From Cyanodermella asteris (Eukaryota > Ascomycota > Lecanoromycetes > Ostropales > Stictidaceae): DNA of 64,000 nucleotides. Positions 42,232-54,533 of the stretch are shown here, piece by piece. The stretch lies in contig UYJD01000013.1 in NCBI GenBank assembly GCA_900618795.1, forward strand, positions 186,001-250,000, in the 5' to 3' direction. The position numbers were made by a program, and so were the translations under genes. The first letter of the stretch is position 1. Every line of letters starts with the position of its first letter. The notes beneath the pieces are model-generated. The model ran no database searches, was not told where the DNA came from, and was given only the letters and a program-made list of their open reading frames with translations.

Positions 42232-43062
42232 ATGTATTCTACTCACAGCCACGACCAGATGACTTACGAACCAAACTTCGAAGGAGCCTGGCCGGGACAA
42301 GGCCAACAGCCAGTACATCTGTGCGAAACCTGCCACCTTTTGTGGCAGGCTTACGTGCAGCACTATCAGACAATTCACAGCTCGACTCAACTACCCATGC
42401 AGCCACCTCCGCCAGTCTTCCCAACGATCCACCCCGCCCTCTTTGCAGATCCTGCATCTGGACCAGACCTTCCCAGCTCTGCTCCGGCCAATCTAGACGA
42501 ACACACTTTTGCCAACTCATCCATCATCCCTCCGGACTTCCCACCACCAAGTCGCAACATGAATATTCCTCAAAGTACCCGCAGTATCCATCGTCCAGGT
42601 GCCCACATCCCAACCCTGTTTCACACGCCCGAAGACTCTGACAGCACCAACAACCGCCGTCACGGCATGCTCGTCAATGATGCTCACCACTTTTCCCTCA
42701 GCGCACCGCCCACCAGTGTCCCATCAAGCATGAACACGGCCGGCAACATCGTGCCTACTCCGGACACCTCTCCCTTTCCCAGTCCAGCCAGTGCTGCCAG
42801 CTTCGCCTCAAGCCTCCGAGACGACGTTTTCAGCCCCGGGGACGCCAACGACTTTCTCATCCCAAACGGCCGCAGCCGTGCACAATCGGACCTACAAGCT
42901 GGAAGGAAGAAGCCACGTGCCAAGGCATCTGACTACGCTGAGATCAGGAGGATCAAAGCGTGTGAAGAGTGTAGGAGGCTGAAGAGTAAGTGCAGCCCCA
43001 CCCACCCTGGAGAAAGAGTCAGTTGGGCAGAGTCTGAATACCGAACGAAGGGTGACATGTAG
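42232..43062 (+). CDS. Putative zinc-motif protein B, paralogue-like neighbour of A
   Basis: 276 residues from the ATG at 42232. Near the N-terminus is LCETCHLLWQAYVQHYQ (Cys31, Cys34), which parallels protein A's QCRECSALWFSYYFYY: two Cys, then Leu-Trp and Tyr residues at matching spacing. The middle is disordered and Pro/Ser-rich. Near the end is IKACEECRRLKSKCSPTHPG (Cys244, Cys247, Cys254, His258), the same C-x2-C-x6-C-x3-H as A, followed by 18 more residues. A GTAAGT word lies inside the SKC codons (42986-42991), so alternative splicing at the finger is possible; I found no partner exon. Likely DNA-binding by analogy with Zn2Cys6 basic fingers; unproven. Confidence 0.65.
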   Translation: MYSTHSHDQMTYEPNFEGAWPGQGQQPVHLCETCHLLWQAYVQHYQTIHSSTQLPMQPPPPVFPTIHPALFADPASGPDLPSSAPANLDEHTFANSSIIPPDFPPPSRNMNIPQSTRSIHRPGAHIPTLFHTPEDSDSTNNRRHGMLVNDAHHFSLSAPPTSVPSSMNTAGNIVPTPDTSPFPSPASAASFASSLRDDVFSPGDANDFLIPNGRSRAQSDLQAGRKKPRAKASDYAEIRRIKACEECRRLKSKCSPTHPGERVSWAESEYRTKGDM

Positions 43063-43486
43063 ATCAAGGCTTCTCACGGATGGAAATGAGAAACGGAGCA
43101 TCTTGTTTTGGTATTTGTTGGGGGACATACTTCTCTTCTGCTTGCTGACAGCATCAGCGTCGGCGGGCCAGCTGCTCGCTTACATATTTGGTTGTACCAA
43201 TGATCTGACGATCCGTTCTAAGTGTTCACTCGGACGCGCGCGTTAACGTTCATTTATCATGGTCTGTTTCCGTCATTACCTTACTATTCACAAGATTGTT
43301 CTTGAAGAACAAGATTTGCTGAGCATATGCTGGTTCGATATGAGCTCTCGCGCAACATGTAGTGTTCGAAAAGAACCGATTACGAATGACTTGACCTTAC
43401 CAATATATTCATGCAATGTACAGACTGTCGCAGTCCCGACTGGGCTGCTTGAAATGTCAATATTGTTTCCAGACAAAAAGGAGAAA

Positions 43487-44636
43487 TCACCTTGGTTCAC
43501 CAGACTTGGACTCGGGCACCAGAGCGTCGTCATCCGCAGTCACGAAGCTCGTTCTAAAGTCCAAGCGGCCTCCCAACAGATGCTGAAAAGGATAGTCAAT
43601 GCACTTACCCCGAATCATCTTCATCTCCCAAGTCTCCTCACCAAAATAGTCCTGTTTGGTCAACCTCTTCCTCAGGGTGCGAATTGTAGCCACCGTTGGG
43701 CCCTTGACCAGCCATGCGCATAGCTCATAGCTCGTTCGAGCATTCCAGAGCGGATGCGAGGAAGCTTTTCTTGAGGATCCTCATTGTCATCACTCTCGAT
43801 GTCGTCCCCGGATTCGATCTCGAAGTACTCGGAGTACTCCTCCCCGATGGCCATGGCAACTTCGCGTTCGGGGATGTAGGATAAGGCGTATGGTCGGCCA
43901 CGGTCTGCGTCGGCGAGCGCTCCCAGCGTGGCGAAGGCTTGTTTGCGATCGTGCTCGGCGAATGCTTCCTCCAACGCGAGTTCCATGTCCTCGGTATCGG
44001 TATCGCAGGCGGAGGGGTCTTCTTCGCTTTCGGGAGCTTCGGGCATGTCCTCATCCTCGAGGAACAGAGCGTCGACGGAGTTACTCCTAGTCAGTGGGCG
44101 GTCTCCGTCTTCGGCTCCCACTGCAACGCAAGTCTCATTTGGAGCCGTCTTCTCACCTTCAGGTTTCGTCCCAACCGCGCATTACACCCTCCAAAAGCTT
44201 CACATCTTCCTGTAATGAAAAGTACGGATGCGTTCCCCATCTCGCCAACTGCAGCGCTCGAACCAGCCAGGCGAACCTTATCTCAACCTGGCCTATGGTA
44301 TACCCGAGACGCCTGGCCGAACGGAAATGGGACCAATTTATCGACATATGCCCATCGCAGCAGCTGCAGGTCCTCGGGTGCGGTCCACGGATGATTCTGG
44401 CCACGTGCTGACGCGTTTCTGCGGGACCCCGGGGGCTGTTTGGTGAGTTGCCCTCGCTTGATCATGGAGGAGACCTTCCTCCAAACACTGCCAGTGTGTC
44501 TTCCGAGGCTCTCACCGATGGAGAACGAAGTGGCATGGTTTTCGTACATTTCTTTGAATTTGGACTCCTCGGCGCTCGTCCAGGGGCGATGGCGACCTGT
44601 GATGGTATTCTTGCGGGGGCGTCCGCCAGGTTTCAT
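43487..44636 (-). pseudogene. Myb/SANT-like gene with reading-frame breaks (decayed, or sequence errors)
   Basis: From the ATG at 44636 (MKPGGRPRKNT) a Myb/SANT-like repeat is clear: HRPWTSAEESKFKEMYEN, then GRHTGSVWRKVSSMI. A second repeat starts HPWTAPEDLQLLRWAYVDK, but its third helix (ARRLGYTIGQVEIRFAWL) lies in another frame; skipping one base of the run at about 44325-44331 makes both repeats exactly 43 residues long. A second switch near 44170-44172 (run of G) leads into an acidic segment (LFLEDEDMPEAPESEEDP...), and a third near 43735 leads into CAWLVKGPTVATIRTLRKRL with QDYFGEETWEMKMIRG, followed by a GTAAGT. Introns at these places are possible but would have to be very short. So this is either a decaying regulatory gene or homopolymer errors in the draft. 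The 5' Myb part is well supported; the rest is not. Confidence 0.5.
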
Positions 44637-47600
44637 GGGCTGCGATGCGACAGCGCTGAAAGGTGACAGTTGCAAGCGTGATCTTTTGGTGACATATCTT
44701 AGATTGTGTAGTTGTGGCGGTGATAAGGGCGTGTTGTCAACCAGGACCTGAAATGTGGATCGAATTCGAGGGCCGCGATCCTGCTACCCGCCATTGGGAT
44801 TTATGAGATTTCGATCAACGCCATTGTCGAGGTGAAACGGTTCGTTCTCAATGTCCGTGAGACTACTGTCGCTTTCCCTCCCTGGCTTCGAATTACAACC
44901 TCATTCGGGGTGACTGAGGGCTGGCTCTTCAGCGGAATCGACCGAGATGCACTGTGCAGGGCCTCGAGGAACCGCATCTTCCGCAGAACTTTCCTGACGA
45001 GATCCGTCCTGCGCAGAGTGTCGAGAAAGATCTATGAACGAGTGTGACAGCTTAATCCCTCATCGACTCTCGGACTGTGTGAGCTTCAAAGACAATGCCT
45101 TGTTTCTATCACTTCTATTTCTTTGTGGTTCAGCAATGCCTCGGCACATTCACAAGGTCGCCGCAGCTGAAAAAATGCACACGTTCCAACAATGACTTGT
45201 TACTGGAATATGAAAGACAGGATGCAATGTGAGGACAGCTAATATTCAACTGGCATGCACAGATCGTCGGAAAATGGTGCGGCCAGCGGAGCTTGTACAG
45301 ACCCAGTTTCAGACTTTCAGGACACAACAGTGGAAGGCTGAGACAAAAACAACTACACAAGGACCAGGGTCATGCCAACGTTTCCTAGAGCGATGACGGG
45401 ATTCGAGAAGCCAATCTTCAAGTGAACGTGATACTCGCTTTGCTAATTACCAAACCCAAGGGTCTCTGAAAGGCTCCTAGCTTGAGTATGGGCCGAAGTT
45501 CCAATAGTGTCAATTCTCTGCCCACACGGCTTCCATCTGGGACCTTTTCCTTTCGGTGCCTTTCCTCTCCAGATTTATTAGCCTTGAGAAATGGGCGCTT
45601 GCAGATAGACTGAACGATCCGCGGCCCACTCCCGAGCTTCCTGGCTAGCCAACTCATCTGGTGAGTTGGTCATCGTGTGAGCACCAGATTGAATTTCTGA
45701 CACGCTGCAACAAAGCGGTCGATGTCTTCACAGCAGAGTAATCTCGAAGGACGATGGCTGTCCACACGCGAATTGCCAAAGTGCCCATCGCCGTCTGGCC
45801 GGGTTGCGCGCCGTGGAAGTAGCGTCAGGATCAGCGATGACTGGCCTTGTGGTTGTTCGGGCTGACTGCCGGTCCAGGGCCACAGGCGCGTTCTGCTGGC
45901 GTGACGCCATTTTATTCGCACTTTCTTGGATCTGATTCTGACAAGCCCGGTTGCAGTGGGAGTTGTAGGTGATAAATCCAGGCAAAGGAAAGTTGCGAAG
46001 CGACGCTGCACACAAGTGTCAGTTCAAGGATTGTGTCTAATTGGAGACAAGTACGTACCACGATCCTGGATCCGGTCAGACACAGCGGCAGGCGCATTTC
46101 ATCCTGATCCGCCATTTGCGGGCCCTCAGTGCAAGAGTGCGTTGTTAAAGGTTGGTTCCAGAGTAGCTGCACGGTGTTTCGTACATGCGTTTCATATTTA
46201 TAGTCGTGTGTCGTATACATAGTCGTGATCTGTTCGCGGATGAGTTCTAGACAAGCCTGAGAACTCCGCAAAATTGGACGTTGTCCTCTCCCCGCTCCAG
46301 CCCCCAGCGCCGTGGGTCAGCTGCACACTCGATATCGTATGCNNNNNNNNNNNNNNNNNNNNNNNNNCCACAAAATGGTTGGAGCCACCAAGACAAACAC
46401 CGCAGACCGTGACCAACTTTCGTGCAGCAGTCACAAGTCTGCAAGAGAATCCTCAACGCTGACTCGACCAGTTTGCGATTCCGAGCAGACGCGAGCGAGC
46501 ATCAGATCCCACTTCTCTAGCAGACTCAGCTCGACGCGCATCTGTCGGGTGAGGATTCATCTCGACGACCGTATCCACCACGGCCTTCATCACGGCGATC
46601 CTCGCCAACTTGGTTGTAGTCGCGTCCGCCTTTTGTGCTTTTTGTGATTCTAGGGCCGAATCAGGACCCGGCCATGTTGTCGATTGTATCGAGATTATGC
46701 GACCCTTCCTTGAATTGATCCGCATCTCCTCCAAAACACCAACAGCACCATTATTTGTGTGTGCGCAAACCCCGAAGACTGGCAGCTGTTAGACATCAAT
46801 CGTTTCTATGAGGGAGCGAGATCACAGTACTTACCAGCAACGCGACGCCGTGAGTAAGTTTGATCAGACTTTGCAGTAACAGACGTCCGCATCTCCGACA
46901 GACCCAGGAGCAAGCTGGCCTTGGTCTTCTTGTCTTCTGCTGTACGTTCCATCATCGCATGTGAAATCGCTGGGACCACAACAGATTCCTTTCCAGGTGG
47001 CCGGACATGCTAACGATCGGCAGATTAAAAAGTAATTGCTATGGTCTTGACAGCTCAGTTGTGCGCTGAGTCGTTGAACGTTTGGAGAGTAGGCCCGGCG
47101 AAGAATGGGAAGAATCCATGGGAATTTCTTCAGCTGACGAGTGGGAAGAAGAGAGCATTCCTACCTGCAAGAGATCGCGACAGGTCGTGTTGCTTCTCGG
47201 TGGACCTAGCAGTATCGAGACGCCGCAAAAGTAGCAAGCCGTTTCGGATCTCTCCGCAAATCTCGAAACCGTATAGCGAGTGCGCCATAACACACCGTGT
47301 GATACACTCTCATTGTTCAAGACAGACCAAGCCAAGACGACGCGGATCGTTCGTCGTCTCCAGGAGGAAAAGCCACCGTATCTAACGATGCATTGGATTC
47401 TCCAATCTTTTCGTCGGCTCCTTGAATCGCATTTGCGGTTGTTATCGAATTCACGAACAGGTACCGGGCTTCATGGTCTTGCAGGAGTTGATGGTAAGCC
47501 GCCCAGATATCGTACTCGACGTCCCACGCATTTGTAACATCGCCCAGCATGTTGCCATGTTCCAGCAACAAGCACGCCGTTTGCATGTAAGGTGTGCAAA

Positions 47601-50600
47601 GAGGAGACACACGCGTGCCATCTTTGTGGAGTTCGTATCCCGCGTAGCGTGCGTCTTCATCTAAGCCGCACTTGTCTCTGAACCCCTCGCCCTGCTCAAT
47701 TTGGTCCACTCTCAAAGACGCCCGCCGAGCTCATGCATAGTCTCGACTCGGACATCAGCGGCGGCCCAACGTTTCGTGGACCATGATTGATAACGAGCGC
47801 ACTTCAATGAGGACTTGGCCAATTTTGTCCAAGAGAAGCCTCTTCCTCTGAGCCCGAACGCTGACCCACTCGCTCGAAAGCCCAGAAGCTCCAAATTGCC
47901 ACGAGAAACTCCCAAGCCCCACGTCGCTCAAGATTCAGCGACATTTTGGTAGGCTCGAAGATCGTGAGATGGAGAAAGCGCAAATCCCACCAAAAAAGGC
48001 GTAGGCCTGCGATGAACAGCTATTCCCGCATACGGCTGCTTTGTCGACGACTCATGCCAGCCGCGATGTGCCCGGTGAGGATGTTCCCACGGCGTGAAGG
48101 ACGGCGATGAAAAGAACTCCACATGGACCATGTCTGATTCAGACACGATGTAGAGCAACATCAGGGCGAAACGAACCCACGTGGGCCGTGATCCTGGCAC
48201 CCTCTTCTTCGCGTCGGGGAAGAAAATGGCAACGTAATCGGTGCCGATGGCGTATACCGTATAGAGAGGAGGCACGGCATCCTGAATTCCGACCTTCGGG
48301 AGGCGAGTCCACCGCCGCAGCGTCACAGCCAGCTTCGCGTCCTGGAGCAACGGACTCCGTAGTCCCGTTTCACAGTCGGCATTCACCGGGACCCGTTTTT
48401 GCTGCTTTCTCTCCACTTCCGGCGCGTCGTGGATGTCGTCGGATGTTCGTGGACCCAACGCATGTCAGGAGTTGCAAAACCAGAACGGAACAGAACCGCG
48501 TGTCAATGAACCCCCAGACTCCGCCCGTCCGGAGGTGGGAAAAGAAACCTACACCGGTTGAAGCGTTCAGCAAGGCGGCATTGAGAAACATGTCTGACTT
48601 CAGACTGGTCCACATGACTTCCACGATCCGAACGCCTCACTCATAGATCGTGCTGGTGATCTACGAGCCCGATCGGGGCCGTAGGCGTTTTCGGGACCAC
48701 ATTATTGCGAGACACCTGGTCTCATATTTGTATAGGAGGAGGATGCAGCGCTGACGTAAGGCCGTACTGCTGGGTTTTGAGCGTGAAGCTCGGACCCCGC
48801 AGGCCCGTGCCGCCTGCACAAGAAAGTTGAGTTTGCCAGCATCGCTCAAAGTGGCCTGCGCTGGATCGCCTGCAAATTGCTGGGAATCATGAAGTAGCCT
48901 GAGGTGAGGAAATAAATCCAGAGAATCTCTGTTATGTGCCAAAAATATATAAATATGTAACAGACGTGAGAAACAGATCAACGACTGTTCCATCGTGCTT
49001 GAAGTCAGCAAGGTTTGCCAAATACATGATAGACAATCTGCTTTCACCTAGATCTCGCGCTGGACAATTGAAAACGGATGTGACAGTGGAGTTGGCATAC
49101 AAACAAGTTTGGTACCTGCCGACATGAAGTTGCATCGACAAGCGTCCAGACCATCTCTAATAGGTTTTGATCGCAGACATGCAAGGTTGTCAATGTAAAG
49201 CTGCAATTTGGAGACGGATCAAAGCGCCAAACGTTCCAGATGCGTTACCGCATTGCGTACTCGTGCAAGGACGAGCTACTGAGCTCGAGATGACGGCCAT
49301 AAGTGAGCTCGGGGTCGCGTGTCGGGTCTGAATGGCATCGAGGTGTATCTAAATTGGGATACTTGATGCAAGCTGGGCCTAGACCACAGTGTGCTCAGTC
49401 CAGAGTCTGTCGTGACTGACGAGCGAGGGTCAAAGAGCGCCTGAAACAATCGCGTGAAGAAGTCCATCCAACATCCAGGTCGATGAGAAGCCTACCATGG
49501 ATGTCCAAGCCATCGATCATGTCGTTGTCAGAGGCATTACTGTACTGATTATGTTAGCAGGCAGAGCACGCCTGTTGTGATACACCATCATCGCCACGTC
49601 TTGTGGCCGAGGGATGAACTCCGAGTCTGGGCCTGGGCCTGGACCGGTCACCAGCATTGTACACCCCAGCAGCCGCATCGGACCAGCAGGCCAATATCCT
49701 TTCACGGAAGGAGGCATGGTCGATCCTAGGTCCGGTGTCCGTTGGGCTCAGTGGCCATCAGATGAGCGCGCGGCGCACTAGTGTGAAACCTGGGTCAATT
49801 GAGGATGAAATACCTCAAAGGGCTGCCTAAACCAGGCATACAGCTATGGCGATACACAGTAATATTTTAACCGAGTATGAAATGCTCCACTCGACTGAAT
49901 CGAGAGCGAATTTAGCGCTCTCATTTGTCATCATCGATGAAGGCTTGCTGCAGGACAGCAATGTCAGCGAGCAAATATGAACCAGTAAGCATCATCAGGA
50001 GTATTGGTGATGGGCTTACTTGATCTCGAGGCAGCAATGTGGAAGAAGTTAGGCAGCAAGAACAACAGAGCCGAAGTCACCTGTATGACGAGCACCAAGA
50101 GGTTAACAGTGTTCCGAACACAGCCGAGCTGATAGTGCTTACACAGATGACTGATGGGATGCAGGATTGGGATCTGTGGAAGTGGTCTCCTTGGTAATTG
50201 CAGTGGCGTCTGACCATGGCCAGTATGCGATGGCTGCCAGCTGCAATCACTTCATTGCGTGCTCCAACGGAACAAGATGAAGCTAAACCTTTGCGAGGCG
50301 TCTGTCGATGGGTGGGCGTAAGGAAAAGTACGTTCTTGGGCCGGCACACCTTCATAATTCACGGAGAGTCCCGACCCTGGAGAAAGGGAAGTCTAAAGCA
50401 ACCACCAACCTGTGGGTCAATGATATTAGCCAGTGCAAGCTTTCCGACCAAGTCGAACGGTTGCCAAGGAGTGTGAGCCAGGCCGTGGCGTCAAAGGTCT
50501 CGGCGCTGAGAGGGGTAGCCTTATGGGAAGGTCTAGTCCTGCAGCGATAACGACATGATTTTTTTGCTGAATATTAGTGTCTTGAGCAGGTTCCCGTCAG

Positions 50601-52486
50601 CCACGCTGAAGATCGCCGATCTCTTGGACGCATGCTTGATAGCTGAAGTTTTTTTGGTGGGTCAGTCATCGACATGAGACACGAAGACCAAGTAGAAGAG
50701 GAACACTGAGAACCGCGTGCCACTTTCGTTCTGGACTGCCAACCGGGACCTGGGGCTCCATGGGTCAGGTAGCAAGTTTGGTCGGCTGCGACAAGTGTGT
50801 TCCTGCAGCTTAGTCACTTGGCAGTAGTGTTGCCGTTTTTCCGTAGAGCTGCTTCTCATGCTGAGATGACGAACCAGGACAGCGAGCCAGTGACCAGGAC
50901 GCCCGGACATTTCCTGCAACAACGAGGTAATCTCGGCACTGTCACAGAGGCGCTCGGCGAGAACTTTCGAGGAGCTATGCAGCCAGCCACGGCCGCTATT
51001 CATAGTTCCCAGCGGCCCGTGAGACGGCGTGAGTCGAGGAATGAGGGCAAAGCTTGGAGTTTGTGAGCGCCCAGTATAGGAGTGCCCTGGTCGACGAGGC
51101 GCTTCCAGGTGAGTTGAACGCATGACTGCGCCAGGCGGTGTGTTGGTTGTGTACAGTAGCCCAAAGCAGCCACGCCGAGGTTGACAGGCCGATGCAAGGA
51201 CTGTTATGCAGATATTCACGGCTATTATCGTGGTGGCGATGGTGATACCCATGCTGAGGACGAGCGAGTTGGCCGCATAATTCGAAGACCGGCTGTCGGC
51301 GACCCTATCACAGAGCTGTCGCACACCATTTTGCGGAGAGGGGGCCGACTGTGCAGACGAGGCATGTTTTCCAGAGCGCTGAGTGCTTTGTGCAAGGTGT
51401 GAAGTTGTCGCAGTTGGCTCCGCAAAGCTGGGCCTGGTCAGATGGAAATGGAGCGGTCTAGACCGCGCTGTCGATATGTTGCAGATGTGGTTGTGTCGCC
51501 GGGAGCCCTGGCGCTGCATCTTGCTTCCCGCAGCAAGCAGCGACCGTTGAAACCTTTTCGACCGGCGCCGATGAGAAAGTGCTGTTCGCTGCACACCCGG
51601 CATCAACCGCCCGATAGGCGGCGGAAATTAATGCTCACAAGCTGGATCGCTGTTTCGACGCCTGTGGCGGCTGGGATGCTGAGGCACAGCCTGTGCGGAG
51701 GCGTTTCGTCCTCTGTCTTACCTTGAAAACTCTCAGACGCTCAGAGTCTGGCCGAACCGGTCGAGGCACTGCTGCGGAGACGATTCGACGCTGGCTCGAA
51801 GTGGCTCCTGCTTCCTATTGCTGCCAGGGACCCAAGACCATCCTTCAGACTGGAGTCACTGCACGCCCGTTGTCTGGCCGTGGCGCGAAGCGTCTTCGAT
51901 ATGCTTCTGACATGGGCCGACCAGCAGTGCCAGCCCCTTGAGGAGACTCATCTGCTAGACTTTCTCGCTCGCCTTGAGACAATGTCTCTGCTGTAGTTAA
52001 CTTGAAGCCTTATCATTTCCTCCGTCCCTCTCAGGCAGCTGAGTCTGTCCACACTTTGCAGGACGCCACCTTTCGCCTGATACTTTCTTTACTTGGTGCA
52101 GTAGCTCCCGACACTCCATCCATCGCAGCTCCTGGTTGAGAATCCAGCCCAAAGCCGTGGCTGCCGGGCGCCGGCTGGCTTTGTTCGCGCTTTGCTGCAG
52201 GGCTCAGGCTGCTCAGTACCGTACTCCAGTGGGCCCTGTGCTACAGCTACCTGGGCACCGCAATTCATATCTTCTGCGCTCCCTCATTCACGCCCTCGGT
52301 CTGCTCAGCATCTCTCCACGGCGCCTCTGATATATACACATGACTTCGACATCTGCACGCTTCCAGCAGGAGAGGTCGAAGCAGCTTGTCAAAGACAGAC
52401 AGCGCCGACTGTCTACTCTGCGTTTGGCTTCTCTGAGTTGCCTCTCCTGCATGTGGTTGGCGACAGGACTGCACCAGAAACCCACC
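44637..52486. other. Nearly 8 kb without a convincing gene
   Basis: Many short frames on both strands, most opening at non-ATG codons. The longest (minus strand 50662-51606 and 47928-48458) are Ser/Arg-rich with no family pattern. No transposon ends, tRNA boxes or rRNA seen. Such a stretch could be a collapsed or decayed repeat region, and the 25-N gap within it fits that, but nothing direct shows it. Confidence 0.4.
46343..46367. other. Assembly gap (25 N)
   Basis: Run of 25 N. Frames that cross it are artefacts. Confidence 0.99.
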
Positions 52487-53644
52487 ATGCCAGGAGATGT
52501 GATGCAACCCATGCTTGTTTCAACAATCATGTCACCACTTGACACAATCCGCCCGTCTTCGCCACGGGCCATCCTCTCTGAGCACTCACCACTCAAGAAA
52601 CGCAAGATCGGAGGCTCCGTCACTTTCGATTTCGGGCACCGATATGCCTCTCGCAGCGGGAGTCTTGCTCTGCTGAGGGTCCTCTCAGGCCCGAGCAGCC
52701 CCACAGTCGAGCTGGTCACCACATCGCTACCCGCCTCGCCTGCTTCGAGGAAGCCACTCGCACCGGCTTTCAAGGTGAAGCGAACCAATTCACAGTCGGA
52801 ATCTGTGCAGTCATTGCCGCGTGACTTGGCGATTGGGCAGACGGCAGATTCCACCGTCACTCGCCCTGCCTCCACACAGCCTTCCCGCAACAAATCCCAC
52901 AGTTTGTCCAGCATGCCATCAAAAGACGAACAGGAACCCGGACCGCCATCGTTCCCGCAACTGGCTGCAGCCAACGCATTGGCAGGCGCTGACAAAGAAT
53001 CGTGCTTGACCTTTATTCCTCCAAGCACAGCGGACGACATTACAGCCTGGTTCGATCCAGAGTCGTCGGCGGGTACCAGCCTCAAGAACAAGCTCAATTC
53101 TCTCGCCAGCGGCCAAAGCATGGTCTTCGTGTATCCTACTCAGAGGGGTGCAAGGACGTTCGCTACAGAGGTCCTTGCCCCAGTCTTGGACCCTGTCCTT
53201 CGTCGAGCGGTCAATGAACACGGACTGAAGACAGATTCGGCGGCCACAATCCGCAAAATGGAGGCAGTCGATAGCATGCTCGATGCAGATGATCTGGAAG
53301 AGACCATCGAAGGCATCGTCGACATGGCCAACTCTGAGACAGCAGATGGTCAGTTCCGCATTCAGCACAGCAACACTGCCAGCGTGGCTTTGTCGTCGGA
53401 TTACTGGAGGTACCACTGGATCAAGCAGGAAAGGCCACGAGTCCGAAAGGTCATCGAAGCTGGCCTTGAGAATGGCGGCGGTGCTCCTGTCGAGATGGCA
53501 GGAATCAGCGTCCCCAGAAGTCCGATTCGTGTTGCTGAAGAAATGCTGGAGAGTGTGAGAACCCGCACATCTGGTAACTCGGAGGGTGGTGACCGAGCCA
53601 CGGCTGCGATTGAAGTCGGAATTTTCGTTCTGGCCAGAAGTTGA
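52487..53644 (+). CDS. Conserved-looking fungal hypothetical protein (385 aa)
   Basis: From the ATG at 52487 (MPGDVMQPMLV). An earlier in-frame ATG at 52340 would give 434 residues, but it lies only 4 nt after a TATA-like tatataca, so transcription probably starts after it. The N-terminal third is disordered, with the basic patch HSPLKKRKIGG (a likely nuclear localisation signal). The C-terminal ~170 residues look folded: LNSLASGQSMVFVYPTQRGA, EVLAPVLDPVLRRAVNEHGL, DYWRYHWIKQERPRVRKVIE and RVAEEMLESVRTR. I know no function for this pattern. Confidence 0.6.
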   Translation: MPGDVMQPMLVSTIMSPLDTIRPSSPRAILSEHSPLKKRKIGGSVTFDFGHRYASRSGSLALLRVLSGPSSPTVELVTTSLPASPASRKPLAPAFKVKRTNSQSESVQSLPRDLAIGQTADSTVTRPASTQPSRNKSHSLSSMPSKDEQEPGPPSFPQLAAANALAGADKESCLTFIPPSTADDITAWFDPESSAGTSLKNKLNSLASGQSMVFVYPTQRGARTFATEVLAPVLDPVLRRAVNEHGLKTDSAATIRKMEAVDSMLDADDLEETIEGIVDMANSETADGQFRIQHSNTASVALSSDYWRYHWIKQERPRVRKVIEAGLENGGGAPVEMAGISVPRSPIRVAEEMLESVRTRTSGNSEGGDRATAAIEVGIFVLARS

Positions 53645-54533
53645 TCACCCAAAGAACTGGGCACGACATGACATTGCGTTCAAGCGTTTGACTACATGAT
53701 ACCCCGCATACATAGGCATGAACCAAAGGTATGACCTAGTCATGATTAAATAATCGATATGAAGCTGCAACGACCACACATTTGGCCCCCCATCCCGTCC
53801 ATGTCTTTCGAATAGAACCACAGTGCGTAATCTTACATCGAAATGGAGCAAATTCAAATTTCGCAGCCATGAACCATTACACAGCTATGCAAACAATGCA
53901 ATGCGCGATGGCAGACAGGGCGCAGATAAAGGATTGCAGATTTGCGATAAGACAGAGCCGCATTGGAGCCGCACATGGCCGAGGTGCATCGGGGCAATCT
54001 ATTTCTGGCACAATGCATCACCAGCTTTGAGCAAAGACCAACCGATGCGAACTTGCCGTTTTCTCAATAGCGGACAACAATACACAGACAGCCAACAACA
54101 CAGTAGCTGCAGACGCCTGTCTCATGCCATGAAGCAAGCTGCCTTCATCCGGCGAAGGCGGACAGACAGCCGAAGCGTTCTGTCGGGCCGAACGTAACTC
54201 CGGGGCTCAGAAGCAGTCATGCATCGCCAAGGCGGGTACCGACTCCGCCATCTTCCTCTGCCTCTCGATGCTATCCAAGCCCACACTCACCAATCCTGCC
54301 TACGGACAAGTTGCGTGTGAGAAGCTCTTTCCAGAGCTCCAGACGAACCCTCGGTTCGCGCAGGACTCATTTCAAGTTACCATCGCTTTTTAGTCCTCAT
54401 CAACTCCTGACATCCTGAGAACTTTCACCATCCACTTTGGCGCCAGCTACCCTCGTAGCTGCTAAGGCATTTTACCACCCACACCAGCTTATCTAGCACT
54501 GCTGACTCCTGCCAGCGCTCTGTCATACTTGCA
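53645..54533. other. Intergenic, no gene seen
   Basis: About 0.9 kb between two plus-strand genes; should hold the promoter of the Sds3-like gene. No structure recognised. Confidence 0.4.

Noticed and set aside
47928-48458. 176-codon minus-strand frame and the 47317-47715 frame after it
   Set aside because: The first opens at TTG, not ATG. I tried to join the two as exons and to fit them to amidoligase and HET families without success.
50662-51606. 314-codon minus-strand frame in a gap between genes
   Set aside because: Ser/Arg/His-rich, no family pattern, and no splice or promoter context; could be chance in GC-rich DNA. Kept only as part of the empty region.
52288-53121. 277-codon minus-strand frame
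   Set aside because: Antisense to the conserved-looking 52487-53644 gene.
54007-54197. Possible tRNA-like or small RNA signal before the Sds3-like gene
   Set aside because: No A-box/B-box pair or cloverleaf could be traced.
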